From Psychrobacter sp. Cmf 22.2 (GTDB taxonomy: Bacteria; Pseudomonadota; Gammaproteobacteria; Pseudomonadales; Moraxellaceae): DNA of 64,000 nucleotides. The stretch spans positions 930,001 to 994,000 of the forward strand of contig NZ_MRYA01000001.1 in assembly GCF_001921745.1 (NCBI RefSeq). Reading direction: 5' to 3'. How positions within the stretch are numbered: position 1 is the first letter of the stretch; every line of letters starts with the position of its first letter. The translations under genes were made by a program, and so were the position numbers. The notes below the pieces were generated by a model. That model was not told the origin of the DNA. It ran no database searches and was given only the letters and a program-made list of their open reading frames with translations. Positions 54,561 through 62,290 of this stretch are shown piece after piece.

Positions 54561-54938
54561 TTATAAGTTTTCTAGCGATATTTGTTCTAGGGTTTGTCCG
54601 TCATTCATATAGGCTTTGAATATCTCGCTTAGCTCTGCATCATCTAGGGCGTCTAGCTCGTCGATTGCGCTTTTGCGTCGGGTGCTTATGCCGTCGTCAT
54701 CGGTGTCTTCTGGCGGTTTTTGCTCAGCCTTTTTATTGGCTCTTTTGGTGGGTTTTTTGGGCGTTTTGGTCTCGATTGTGCCGGCGTGCTCGCTTAGCTG
54801 CTGTCGTACCTCGGCGATGTCGACGTCTACTTGTACGATATGCGAGCTACCATCGTTTAGGTCAGAAAACACGTTTGGGATAAAAAGCCCACCGTCTTTG
54901 ATGATTGCGGTATATTGCACGTCTATGACCTCCGTCAT
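54561..54938 (-). CDS. Antitoxin-like small protein with a Phd/RelB-type C-terminal tail
   Basis: 125 aa, not recognised as a whole. Residues 5-45 (VQYTAIIKDGGLFIPNVFSDL, ending HIVQVDVD) look like a small beta-barrel of the AbrB/MazE or DUF104 antitoxin type; this is inference. Residues 55-85 are a Lys/Thr/Pro-rich linker. Residues about 94-125 align without gaps with the last 32 residues of the antitoxin encoded at 55238-55489: 14 of 32 identical, including MNDGQT, then I/V-S/T-L-acid-x-L at the end. That tail is where such antitoxins usually bind their toxin. The gene starts 22 nt after the RelE-type toxin gene and is probably co-transcribed with it and with nrdB. Confidence 0.7.
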   Translation of the reverse strand: MTEVIDVQYTAIIKDGGLFIPNVFSDLNDGSSHIVQVDVDIAEVRQQLSEHAGTIETKTPKKPTKRANKKAEQKPPEDTDDDGISTRRKSAIDELDALDDAELSEIFKAYMNDGQTLEQISLENL

Positions 54939-54960
54939 TTTTATTTTGTCTGTGTTCTAA

Positions 54961-55248
54961 TTAGGGTTGTCGCGATGTAAGGCTTTCATACACCTTATTG
55001 TTTTCTCTTTTGCCGACGGCTAGTACATAAACGACCACTACATCATCTTTGACGCTATAGACCAAACGATAGCCTACAGCACGCAATTTGATTTTATAGG
55101 TATCTGGATGTCCAGAGAGTTTTGATGCAGGCACATGAGGGTTGGATAGTCGCTGCTGCAGCTTTTTTTTAAATTGCTGCTGGATGCTTGGCGCTATCTT
55201 TTTCCATTCTTTCAACGCTAGCGGGTGAAACTCAAGACTATAAGTCAT
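54961..55248 (-). CDS. Type II toxin, RelE/ParE family
   Basis: 95 aa. Pattern of RelE/StbE toxins: TYSLEFHPLALKEWKKIAPSIQQQFKKKL at the N-terminus, HVPASKLSGHPDTYKIKLRAVGYRLVYSVKDDVVVVYVLAVGKRENNKVYESL. The KLRAVGYRLVY strand and the KREN basic patch match ribosome-dependent mRNA interferases of this family. The start ATG 55248 overlaps the end of the antitoxin gene by 11 nt, giving translational coupling in the usual antitoxin-first order. Toxicity is inferred from the family. Confidence 0.88.
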   Translation of the reverse strand: MTYSLEFHPLALKEWKKIAPSIQQQFKKKLQQRLSNPHVPASKLSGHPDTYKIKLRAVGYRLVYSVKDDVVVVYVLAVGKRENNKVYESLTSRQP

Positions 55249-55489
55249 CTAACGTGACCTTGATAGGTGTTTGCCCATCATTCATCCGTGCGTTTACGGT
55301 TTGGCTAAGTGCCATATCGTCCATCGCTTCCATCATGCGCTCAAAGACGTCTGATGAGACCAAGTAAGCCACGGGTTTGTTGTGGTTTAAAATAGCAATC
55401 GACTCACCATCTGATTGTTTGATCAAGGCAGAAGGATTGTTTTTTAGCTCTGAGATACTGGCTGTTTGTGTCGCAAATATCGGTTGCAT
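55238..55489 (-). CDS. Type II antitoxin, Phd/YefM (RelB-like) family
   Basis: 83 aa. N-terminal DNA-binding Phd fold: ATQTASISELKNNPSALIKQSDGESIAILNHNKPVAYLVSSDVFERMM. The C-terminal 30 residues (DDMALSQTVNARMNDGQTPIKVTLDDL) form the toxin-wrapping tail. Its stop codon overlaps the toxin start. Such antitoxins usually repress their own promoter, which should lie in 55490-55560, but no clear operator was seen. The third gene of the cluster (54561-54938) has a related tail. Confidence 0.88.
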   Translation of the reverse strand: MQPIFATQTASISELKNNPSALIKQSDGESIAILNHNKPVAYLVSSDVFERMMEAMDDMALSQTVNARMNDGQTPIKVTLDDL

Positions 55490-55702
55490 GACTCATTCTC
55501 CATTAAAATTACGCTCTAAATATAGGGCTAATTTTAGCACGAAAATTCGGTCTTATTTATTAATGTATTAAATTAAATATTTTAGTAGCCAATCCCGCCT
55601 ACCGCTTGTATCTGCTTTGCCGCTGGCGTGCAGTCTATCGTGTCTGACCGCATTCCTGTTGTCTCGATACTACGTTCAGTCACAGACTTGAGGAGGGAAA
55701 AA

Positions 55703-55862
55703 GCAAAGCACTGCTTTGCCCCGACGCAAGAGAAAATCTATGATTTTCTGAGAGCCATCGTCTTTAGCAGGATAGTTGCTACAGAATTTGCGAAAATGCA
55801 AATTCTCTTGCGCTCAGACGAAGCAGTGCTTCGTTATTTCTTCGCTCAGGGGCTAAAAAGCC
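55703..55862. repeat. Cluster of five short perfect hairpins
   Basis: Five stem-loops occur in 160 nt: GCAAAGC/GCTTTGC (55703-55719, loop 3), AGAAAATC/GATTTTCT (55731-55749, loop 3), AGAATTTGC/GCAAATTCT (55783-55806, loop 6), ACGAAGC/GCTTCGT (55818-55834, loop 3) and GGCT/AGCC (55851-55862, loop 4). A longer-range pair CGCAAGAGAA (55725-55734) / TTCTCTTGCG (55803-55812) encloses the second and third. A GTG-started 94-codon frame runs through the region but has no ribosome binding site, and the stems explain its sequence better. The cluster lies between the ATPase gene and the toxin-antitoxin genes. Confidence 0.65.
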
Positions 55863-55912
55863 TTGTTAGGGCGTCTTTCTTTGTCCTTAACGATTCTTTT
55901 GTTTGGGCGTAA

Positions 55913-55984
55913 TTTGTAGGGTGCTTTTTAAGTACCATCAAACACGATTTTTATATTATTAGTGCGCGGGGCGCACCCTACAAA
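55913..55984. repeat. 12-bp terminal inverted repeat around a 48-nt AT-rich core
   Basis: TTTGTAGGGTGC (55913-55924) and GCACCCTACAAA (55973-55984) are exact inverted repeats. The element ends 13 nt before the stop of the ATPase gene. It resembles the GTAGGGTGC...GCACCCTAC palindromes scattered in many bacterial genomes, possibly a REP/MITE-type element. No transposase is present. Confidence 0.6.
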
Positions 55985-55997
55985 ACTATGCGAGATG

Positions 55998-57614
55998 TTA
56001 TGTAATTTTTTCCGCAAAATCCCCAAAATAAGGTTTCAAGGCCTGTTTTATTTCTTCTATAGATTCACTATTTGCGAATCTCAACACTGTTTTTGCCAAC
56101 TCTCCTTCCTTTAGTCCGAGTACAGCACTTACTTGATGAGCCAGTGATTTTCTATTGTAGACTTTCAGTAGTTGTAGATAGTTATTAGACTCTATAGCCT
56201 CAGTAAATAACGCTTCTTTTTCACTATAAATTCTATCTACTTCAATGTTATCAGTAAGTGATGACAAAGCCATCTTGAGATTGTCTTCACCAGTCGCTTT
56301 ATCATTGAAACAATTTAATTGAAACTTAATCTCACTTGCTACATGTAAGGATACTTGTTTTTCAAGTTCTGACTGCAATCTGTTAATAACAAAGCTTGCA
56401 ACTGCATCTGAATCCTCATCAGGATTTCTTCCAAGTCTGGCACTTACTATTTTAATCATTTCTGGGACACAAAAAAGATTCTCGACCTCTGCAACCTCTA
56501 AAGTATAAATACTATTATCTTTTAAAGATTCTATCTCATTCTCGACTCTTCTATCCCTATCTATAATTCCGTATACATCAAGGTGATGAAGCTGCCCGCT
56601 TGATTTTAATGCCTTGACAGTTGAAATAACTTCTGTACATGAACCACTTGGAATAACTAAAAAATTATCAAGTATCGCTTGGTACAGTTTCGCGTCAAAA
56701 CTACCTTTAACACCTTCAACAAGTACAATAGGTTTTCTACTACCGAGTATCTCTACTAATAAATTTTCAGGTAATCCATCTACCTCTTGAACTAATTCCC
56801 AATCCCAGTTACTTCCATCATAAGATTTAAGCCATATTTTTTGAGAATTAGGTAAGGATACTGCAAAGTCAACATCATGGGTCATATAAACAAAAAGACA
56901 GTCTGGTCTTAGTTTTTGTATTTCGATCCATAGAGGAGCTTGGATAGATTTATGAAGATGTATTTCTGGCTCATCAATTATTATTACTCCATCCTCAGGT
57001 GCTGCCAAACATTGACCTATAAGATAAAAAACAACTCTTTCACCATCGCTCATCTCTGAAGCAGAATAAGCACTTTCTTCATTACCTGCTGTACAGGTTT
57101 GAACATTCAATCCATTCAAAATTAATTGTCTATGGGGTAACACCTTTTCCCAAACTTGTTTAACTAAATCTAGTTTAGTTATAGGAGCCATTACTTTATT
57201 TGAAGTACGCTTAGATTCGTTTAGATATTTTGCACTCTCATCTGTAAACTCTGAAAACAAATAAACCATGAGTTTATCGAAATCATCAAGAAGGAACGTA
57301 GCTGGAAAATTTCCCCAACGATAACCTTTTTTGTAATGAATACGATTTGATATATCAGTATTTTTGTGTCCATGTAGTAGTTCATTTTCAGCTAGTTGAA
57401 TCGATTTGGGCATAACATTGTTTGGCATTGTTAGTGATTTTTGCGCAGATATACGATGCACTTTTTCTTTCTGTGGAGAATCCATCTCAATCCATGTACC
57501 AAGTCTTGTTTTACCTGAACCGTTTGCACCGATTAGAACTAAGCTTTGAAGACATTCAATTGCTTCAGTTTCATTATTTTTTCTAGGTAGATTTAAAAAA
57601 AATGTTTCTTTCAT
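55998..57614 (-). CDS. ABC-type AAA ATPase fused to a DUF4435 (TOPRIM-like) domain; PARIS-like
   Basis: 538 aa. ATPase part: Walker A GANGSGKT (residues 29-36), signature-like SDGERVVFYLIGQ (about 188), Walker B IIIDEPEIHLH (about 208) and switch His in YMTHDVDFA (about 244). From about 293 a DUF4435 domain begins with IVLVEGVKGSFDAKLY (acidic Glu), FLVIPSGSCTEVISTVKAL and YGIIDRDRR (acidic Asp pair). AAA ATPase plus DUF4435 is the composition of PARIS (AriA and AriB), known also as a single fused protein; OLD-family nucleases share the ATPase-TOPRIM plan. Total length is shorter than separate AriA plus AriB. Codon use looks more AT-rich than in nrdA. ATG 57614 has AAAGG nine bases upstream. 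Probable role: anti-phage defence. Confidence 0.8.
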   Translation of the reverse strand: MKETFFLNLPRKNNETEAIECLQSLVLIGANGSGKTRLGTWIEMDSPQKEKVHRISAQKSLTMPNNVMPKSIQLAENELLHGHKNTDISNRIHYKKGYRWGNFPATFLLDDFDKLMVYLFSEFTDESAKYLNESKRTSNKVMAPITKLDLVKQVWEKVLPHRQLILNGLNVQTCTAGNEESAYSASEMSDGERVVFYLIGQCLAAPEDGVIIIDEPEIHLHKSIQAPLWIEIQKLRPDCLFVYMTHDVDFAVSLPNSQKIWLKSYDGSNWDWELVQEVDGLPENLLVEILGSRKPIVLVEGVKGSFDAKLYQAILDNFLVIPSGSCTEVISTVKALKSSGQLHHLDVYGIIDRDRRVENEIESLKDNSIYTLEVAEVENLFCVPEMIKIVSARLGRNPDEDSDAVASFVINRLQSELEKQVSLHVASEIKFQLNCFNDKATGEDNLKMALSSLTDNIEVDRIYSEKEALFTEAIESNNYLQLLKVYNRKSLAHQVSAVLGLKEGELAKTVLRFANSESIEEIKQALKPYFGDFAEKIT

Positions 57615-57788
57615 AGGTTTTTGCCTTTATATTTTTAAAGATAGTATATAAAATTTTCTTCATATACTATCTTGTCGAATCATAATTAATCAGCCATTTT
57701 AATTGTTCAAAACGGATAAGACATTTGATTTTTTGATACACCCTACGACTAACTTCAGATAGAAAAAAACACCATTTAACTAAAAATC

Positions 57789-60065
57789 TTAAATCTTACA
57801 AGCCCCACCAGCACAATCATCTTCCATATCCGCTTGCGCATCGTTCGCACCATCACGAGTGTTATGGTAGTACAACGTCTTCACACCCAGCTTATACGCG
57901 TTTAACAAGTCTTTTAGCAATATTTTCATCGGTACACGGCCACCAGCATAACGAACCGGATCGTAGTTGGTATTGGCAGAGATACTTTGATCGACAAACT
58001 TTTGCATGATAGCGACCAGCTTTAGGTAACCGTCATTGTTTGGCATTTGCCATAGTAGCTCGTACTGATCTTTTAGCTTATCAATCTCAGGCACGACTTG
58101 CTTTAGGATGCCATCTTTTGACGCTTTGATAGAGACCAGACCACGTGGTGGCTCGATACCATTGGTCGCGTTAGCAATCTGACTTGAGGTTTCAGACGGC
58201 ATCAAGGCGGTTAGGGTAGAGTTGCGCAGACCGTGAGTGGTAATCTCACCGCGTAGCGTTTCCCAATCGAGATGTAGCGGCTCTTGGCAGATGTTATCCA
58301 AGTCTTTTTTATAGGTATCAATTGGTAAGATACCTTGCGAGTAAGTCGTCTCATTAAAAGCAGGGCACGCGCCTTGCTCTTTTGCCAACTTGTTTGATGC
58401 TTTTAAGAGATAATACTGCAGCGCTTCAAAGGTTTGATGGGTCAGACCAAGCGCACTACCGTCTGAATAGCGTACGCCATTCTTGGCAAGGTAATACGCA
58501 TAGTTGATGACACCGACGCCTAGGGTACGGCGGCGCATACTGCCGTTTTCAGCGGCTTTGACAGGATAGTCTTGATAATCAAGTAAGGCATCGAGCGCGC
58601 GGACGATGAGTTCTGCGGGCTCTTCGATATCGCTGACATTCTCAACTTTACCCAAGTTGACCGCTGATAGCGTACAAAGGGCGATTTCGCCTTCTTCGTC
58701 GTTGATATTATCAAGTGGCTTGGTCGGTAGCGCGATTTCCATACAGAGATTTGACTGGCGAATCGGAGCGATGCTCGCATCAAATGGGCTATGGGTGTTG
58801 CAGTGGTCGATATTTTGAATATAAATACGTCCAGTGCTGGCGCGCTCCTGCATCATAAGGCTAAATAAGTCAGCGGCTGGCACTTGACGCTTACGAATAG
58901 AGTCATCCTGCTCGTATTTGGTATATAGCGCTTCAAACTTGTCTTGATCTTCAAAGAAAGCATCATATAAGCCAGGCGTGTCACCTGGAGAGAATAGCGA
59001 GATGTCTTGTCCTTTAATCAGACGGGTATAAAGCGTTTTATTAATCTGAACGCCGTAGTCCATATGACGAACGCGGTTGTCTTCAACGCCGCGGTTGTTT
59101 TTCAGTACCAAGAGCGACTCAACTTCTAGGTGCCATAATGGGTAGAACAATGTCGCCGCACCGCCGCGCACGCCACCTTGTGAGCAGCATTTCACTGCTG
59201 TTTGGAAAAGCTTATAAAAAGGAATACAGCCAGTATGCTGCGCTTCACCGCCACGGATAGGACTACCAAGGGCACGGATGCGACCCGCGTTGATGCCGAT
59301 ACCAGCACGCTGTGAGACATAACGCACGATGGCGCTAGTGGTGGCATTGATTGAGTCTAGGCTATCACCGCATTCGATCAAGACGCACGAGCTAAACTGA
59401 CGTGATGGGGTACGCACACCCGACATGATAGGCGTCGGTAGTGAGATTTTGAACTGTGAGGTCGCATCATAGAAGCGTTTGACATAGCTTATGCGCTCAG
59501 CTTTGTCATAGTTGGCAAACAGACACATACCAACCAGCATATATAAAAACTGCGGACTCTCATAAACCGTCTTGGTGACGCGATCTTGCACAAGGTACTT
59601 ACCCGCCATTTGCTCAACGGCTGCGTAGGCAAGGTTCATATCGCGCCAGTGGTCAAGGTATTCTTCTAACTCATCAAACTCGCTACGGCTATAATCGGCT
59701 AGGATATGCTCATCGTATTTGCCAGCGTTGGTAAGGGTAGTCACATGATCAAATAGGTGCGGCGGTGTAAATTTGTTATAAGCAATCTTACGTAAATGAA
59801 AGATTGCCAAACGCGCGGCCAAATATTGATAGTCGGGGGTGTCTTCAGAGATAAGGTCAGCGGCTGATTTGATGATGGTCTCATGGATATCACGAGTTTT
59901 GATACCCTCGTAAAACTGAATGTGCGACTTGAGCTCAACTTGTGAGACTGACACATTATCCAAATCATGAGCTGCCCATGCGATAACCTTATGAATTTTA
60001 TCTAAATCAATAGGCTCTAAACGTCCGTCGCGTTTGGTCACTTGAATCTTATCGATATGTGTCAT
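57789..60065 (-). CDS. nrdA: Ribonucleoside-diphosphate reductase class Ia, alpha subunit
   Basis: 758 aa, against 761 in E. coli. It reduces ribonucleoside diphosphates. It has an N-terminal ATP-cone (VTKRDGRLEPIDLDKIHKVIAWAA), the catalytic core with PTPIMSGVRTPSRQFSSCVLI, NLCMEIALPTKPL (Cys and Glu) and LCTLSAVNLGK, plus the C-terminal redox tail DDCAGGACKI with a C-x4-C pair. GAGGG precedes ATG 60065. The upstream 515-nt region carries repeats that may be NrdR boxes. Downstream, in place of nrdB, comes the ATPase-DUF4435 gene after 174 nt without an obvious terminator. Confidence 0.97.
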   Translation of the reverse strand: MTHIDKIQVTKRDGRLEPIDLDKIHKVIAWAAHDLDNVSVSQVELKSHIQFYEGIKTRDIHETIIKSAADLISEDTPDYQYLAARLAIFHLRKIAYNKFTPPHLFDHVTTLTNAGKYDEHILADYSRSEFDELEEYLDHWRDMNLAYAAVEQMAGKYLVQDRVTKTVYESPQFLYMLVGMCLFANYDKAERISYVKRFYDATSQFKISLPTPIMSGVRTPSRQFSSCVLIECGDSLDSINATTSAIVRYVSQRAGIGINAGRIRALGSPIRGGEAQHTGCIPFYKLFQTAVKCCSQGGVRGGAATLFYPLWHLEVESLLVLKNNRGVEDNRVRHMDYGVQINKTLYTRLIKGQDISLFSPGDTPGLYDAFFEDQDKFEALYTKYEQDDSIRKRQVPAADLFSLMMQERASTGRIYIQNIDHCNTHSPFDASIAPIRQSNLCMEIALPTKPLDNINDEEGEIALCTLSAVNLGKVENVSDIEEPAELIVRALDALLDYQDYPVKAAENGSMRRRTLGVGVINYAYYLAKNGVRYSDGSALGLTHQTFEALQYYLLKASNKLAKEQGACPAFNETTYSQGILPIDTYKKDLDNICQEPLHLDWETLRGEITTHGLRNSTLTALMPSETSSQIANATNGIEPPRGLVSIKASKDGILKQVVPEIDKLKDQYELLWQMPNNDGYLKLVAIMQKFVDQSISANTNYDPVRYAGGRVPMKILLKDLLNAYKLGVKTLYYHNTRDGANDAQADMEDDCAGGACKI

Positions 60066-60213
60066 GTTACCCTCTATTATGGTTTGCTGATATTTACTTT
60101 ACGTCGATTAAATCTCGCAAAGTTTTTTGTTCTGCTATAACAAGGTGTTACGATGGCTGAAGTTTTTTGGACAACAGTTTGCCGTAGCACATAGTGATGA
60201 ATAAAATCACTGA

Positions 60214-60258
60214 GCACTAGATATAGCGTTTGTATTAGTAAGTAGGCACAATATAGCG
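60214..60258 (-). promoter_or_regulatory. Candidate tandem NrdR boxes upstream of nrdA
   Basis: GCACTAGATATAGCG (60214-60228) and GCACAATATAGCG (60246-60258) share GCAC and ATATAGCG, with centres about 31 nt apart, 150-190 nt before the nrdA ATG. On the minus strand they read CTATATCTAGTGC and CTATATTGTGC, like the CTATATATAGTG-type NrdR consensus and its usual three-turn spacing. The second box is shorter than consensus. It also forms a 9-bp inverted repeat with GCTATATTG at 60275-60283. The rest of 60066-60492 shows no gene. Confidence 0.45.
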
Positions 60259-60492
60259 GGAAAATTTTGAAAATGCTATATTGATTTTAGAAGAAAACTA
60301 TGTTGCTACAAGGTAGTAGCATGTCCAAAATTTGGCAAAGGACGATGGGATAAGGGTTAGACGCGATTGTCTCAAATAATAAAATTTTTTGTAAAAAAGT
60401 GGTTATTACTTTATTTTTATTAGTCGACAATTCCTTGATTATTTATAGATAGAATCGAGTCAGTCATCGCGGTGCCGATTGTACAGTAGACC

Positions 60493-60524
60493 AAAAAAAA
60501 TCGCCACCCATATAAGTGACGATT
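60493..60524 (-). terminator. Terminator of the DUF493 gene
   Basis: AATCGCCAC (60499-60507) pairs with GTGACGATT (60516-60524) with one G-T pair. The A8 run at 60493-60500 is a T-tract on the minus strand. Confidence 0.78.
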
Positions 60525-60581
60525 ACGGTATTAAAACGCTAAATTTGGTTTGAAATTTCGGTTGGCGTTAACGTATACGTT

Positions 60582-60959
60582 TTATACAACCATGCGCACC
60601 GTTTTAGCGCTATCGAGTGCCGCATATAATCGATTGACTTGCTCAGCCTCAGTCAGATACAGATTGACGCGTGCTGAATGGAAGCGACCTGTTTTTGAAG
60701 GTTTGACATCTATTGAGGCCAAATCAAAATCAGGGAACTGACTACCAAGGATAAGCTTGACTTCATTGAGCAAGCTTTCATGCTCGCCTTCATGACCGAT
60801 GATACTCATCGGGTAGTTCATCGGAAAGTCCCATAGCTCTGGGGTTTGAATGTCAGTTTTTTTGCCTTTTAACACACCGTCATTGGGAGTTAAGTCCGTA
60901 ACATTGACAGCTCGGTGAGAAGTCGCGTTTTGGCCGTTATCTTTTGGGTCATCACTCAT
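60582..60959 (-). CDS. DUF493 family protein (YbeD-like)
   Basis: 125 aa from ATG 60959, which has AAGGA seven bases upstream; the frame also opens at 60998. The last 90 residues are a DUF493 domain: ELWDFPMNYPMSIIGHEGE, then FDLASIDVKPSKTGRFHSARVNLYLTEAEQVNRLYAALDSAKTVRMVV, an ACT-like alpha/beta fold of unknown function. In E. coli ybeD sits with lipB and dacA; here it stands alone about 47 kb from lipB. About 35 polar residues precede the domain. Confidence 0.88.
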   Translation of the reverse strand: MSDDPKDNGQNATSHRAVNVTDLTPNDGVLKGKKTDIQTPELWDFPMNYPMSIIGHEGEHESLLNEVKLILGSQFPDFDLASIDVKPSKTGRFHSARVNLYLTEAEQVNRLYAALDSAKTVRMVV

Positions 60960-61229
60960 GATGGAGTCCTTATTTTTTGTTGAAATATTGGCTTGCACAT
61001 TGTTTTAACCACATAAAAAAACCTGAGACTCGCTCAGTTCTTTGGTAGATGTCATTCTTAAATGAGTACGTTTATTATGTGCGGTCGCTGTATTCACTAT
61101 TTATAGTGGCATTTGGATATTATTCAAGTACTGTGTTGCCTGTGACAAGACATTATAAAATGATAGTCGGTATTAGCAATTTAAAATCTTTTCATCAAGC
61201 ATTACCTATATTATGATGCAGTACATTAA

Positions 61230-61282
61230 CTGCGTCTTAGTACTTGAGAGTTGGTACTTAAGAATTGTTACGTAAGACGCAG
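61230..61282. repeat. 10-bp inverted repeat upstream of the bestrophin gene
   Basis: CTGCGTCTTA (61230-61239) and TAAGACGCAG (61273-61282) are exact inverted repeats separated by 33 nt, 51 nt before the start at 61333. The loop contains a partial direct repeat GGTACTT-like pair. It may be an operator or promoter structure. The rest of 60960-61332 shows nothing else notable. Confidence 0.4.
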
Positions 61283-61332
61283 CGTAGTTTTATTATTACA
61301 GTATTTACAGACAACTTCGCTAGGAAGCTGAC

Positions 61333-62259
61333 ATGATTGTCCGGCAAACACCCAATGCTCTCAAGATATTTTTTACTCTTCGCGGCTCAATCATTCCAAA
61401 GATCTATCCGCAGATTTTGTTGGTTACTCTGCTAAGTACACTTATAACGGTTATTCAGCATGAGTTTCCGCGCTCTTTTCCATCTTACACTATGGCGCCT
61501 TTTACGGTGTTTGGGATCGCTTTATCGTTGTTTCTTGGCTTTCGTAATAATGCAAGTTATCAGCGCTGGTGGGAGGCGCGAGGACTGTGGGGACAGCTGG
61601 TTTATGAAGCTCGCAGCTTTAGCCGTCAAGTGCTCTCGTTTATAGATGAAAAAGACGAGCATGGGCGGGACACCCAGCGCTATATGATTTATCTTACGAT
61701 TGCTTTTACCCATGCTGTGCGCCATCGGCTTCGTGGTACGGCGCCTTGGCAAGATGTCGAGCGTTTTGTGGCGCCTATACATCATGCCAGCATGCGCCAG
61801 TCGCGAAACCTACCTGATTATTTAATGCGATTGCTGGGTAAGCGGCTTGGTGATAGTCGGCGTCAGCGCTTATCATCGGAGCAGATGATACAAAACATGG
61901 ACGAACGTCTTACTTCTATGACTATCGTCTTAGCCGCTTGTGAGCGTATTCATAATACGCCTTTACCATTTGCTTATATGCTATTGGTACACCGTACGAC
62001 TTATCTGTATTGTTTTATGTTGCCTTTTGGCTTGGTTTCCTCACTGGGCTGGGTGACCCCTTTAATCTGTGCTGGGATTGCTTATACCTTTTTTGGTTTA
62101 GATGCGCTTAGTGAAGAGTTAGAAGAGCCTTTTGGTTTTGCAGCCAATCAGCTGCCTCTAACAGCTTTGTCACGCACGATCGAAATCAATTTGCTAGAGG
62201 CAATAGGAGAAACCGATCTACCGCCCGATATCGCCCCTAAAAATGGATATCTACCATAG
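61333..62259 (+). CDS. Bestrophin family protein (UPF0187, YneE-like)
   Basis: 308 aa. Bestrophin-type membrane protein: N-terminal IVRQTPNALKIFFTLRGSIIPKIYPQILLV, FTVFGIALSLFLGFRNNASYQRWWEARGLWGQLVYEARSF and the C-terminal FFGLDALSEELEEPFGFAANQLPL are diagnostic. Bacterial bestrophins form pentameric ion channels; a Klebsiella homologue conducts cations, eukaryotic ones chloride. Four or so membrane segments. The gene converges with the DUF1111 gene, 31 nt apart, and no terminator is visible between them. Confidence 0.93.
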   Translation: MIVRQTPNALKIFFTLRGSIIPKIYPQILLVTLLSTLITVIQHEFPRSFPSYTMAPFTVFGIALSLFLGFRNNASYQRWWEARGLWGQLVYEARSFSRQVLSFIDEKDEHGRDTQRYMIYLTIAFTHAVRHRLRGTAPWQDVERFVAPIHHASMRQSRNLPDYLMRLLGKRLGDSRRQRLSSEQMIQNMDERLTSMTIVLAACERIHNTPLPFAYMLLVHRTTYLYCFMLPFGLVSSLGWVTPLICAGIAYTFFGLDALSEELEEPFGFAANQLPLTALSRTIEINLLEAIGETDLPPDIAPKNGYLP

Positions 62260-62290
62260 ACAGGTGCTCGAAAGGTAGATACTCAAGATC

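Noticed and set aside
55628..55912. A 94-codon GTG-started frame on the plus strand
   Set aside because: It has no ribosome binding site, and its sequence is explained by the series of perfect hairpins. No protein-like pattern was seen.
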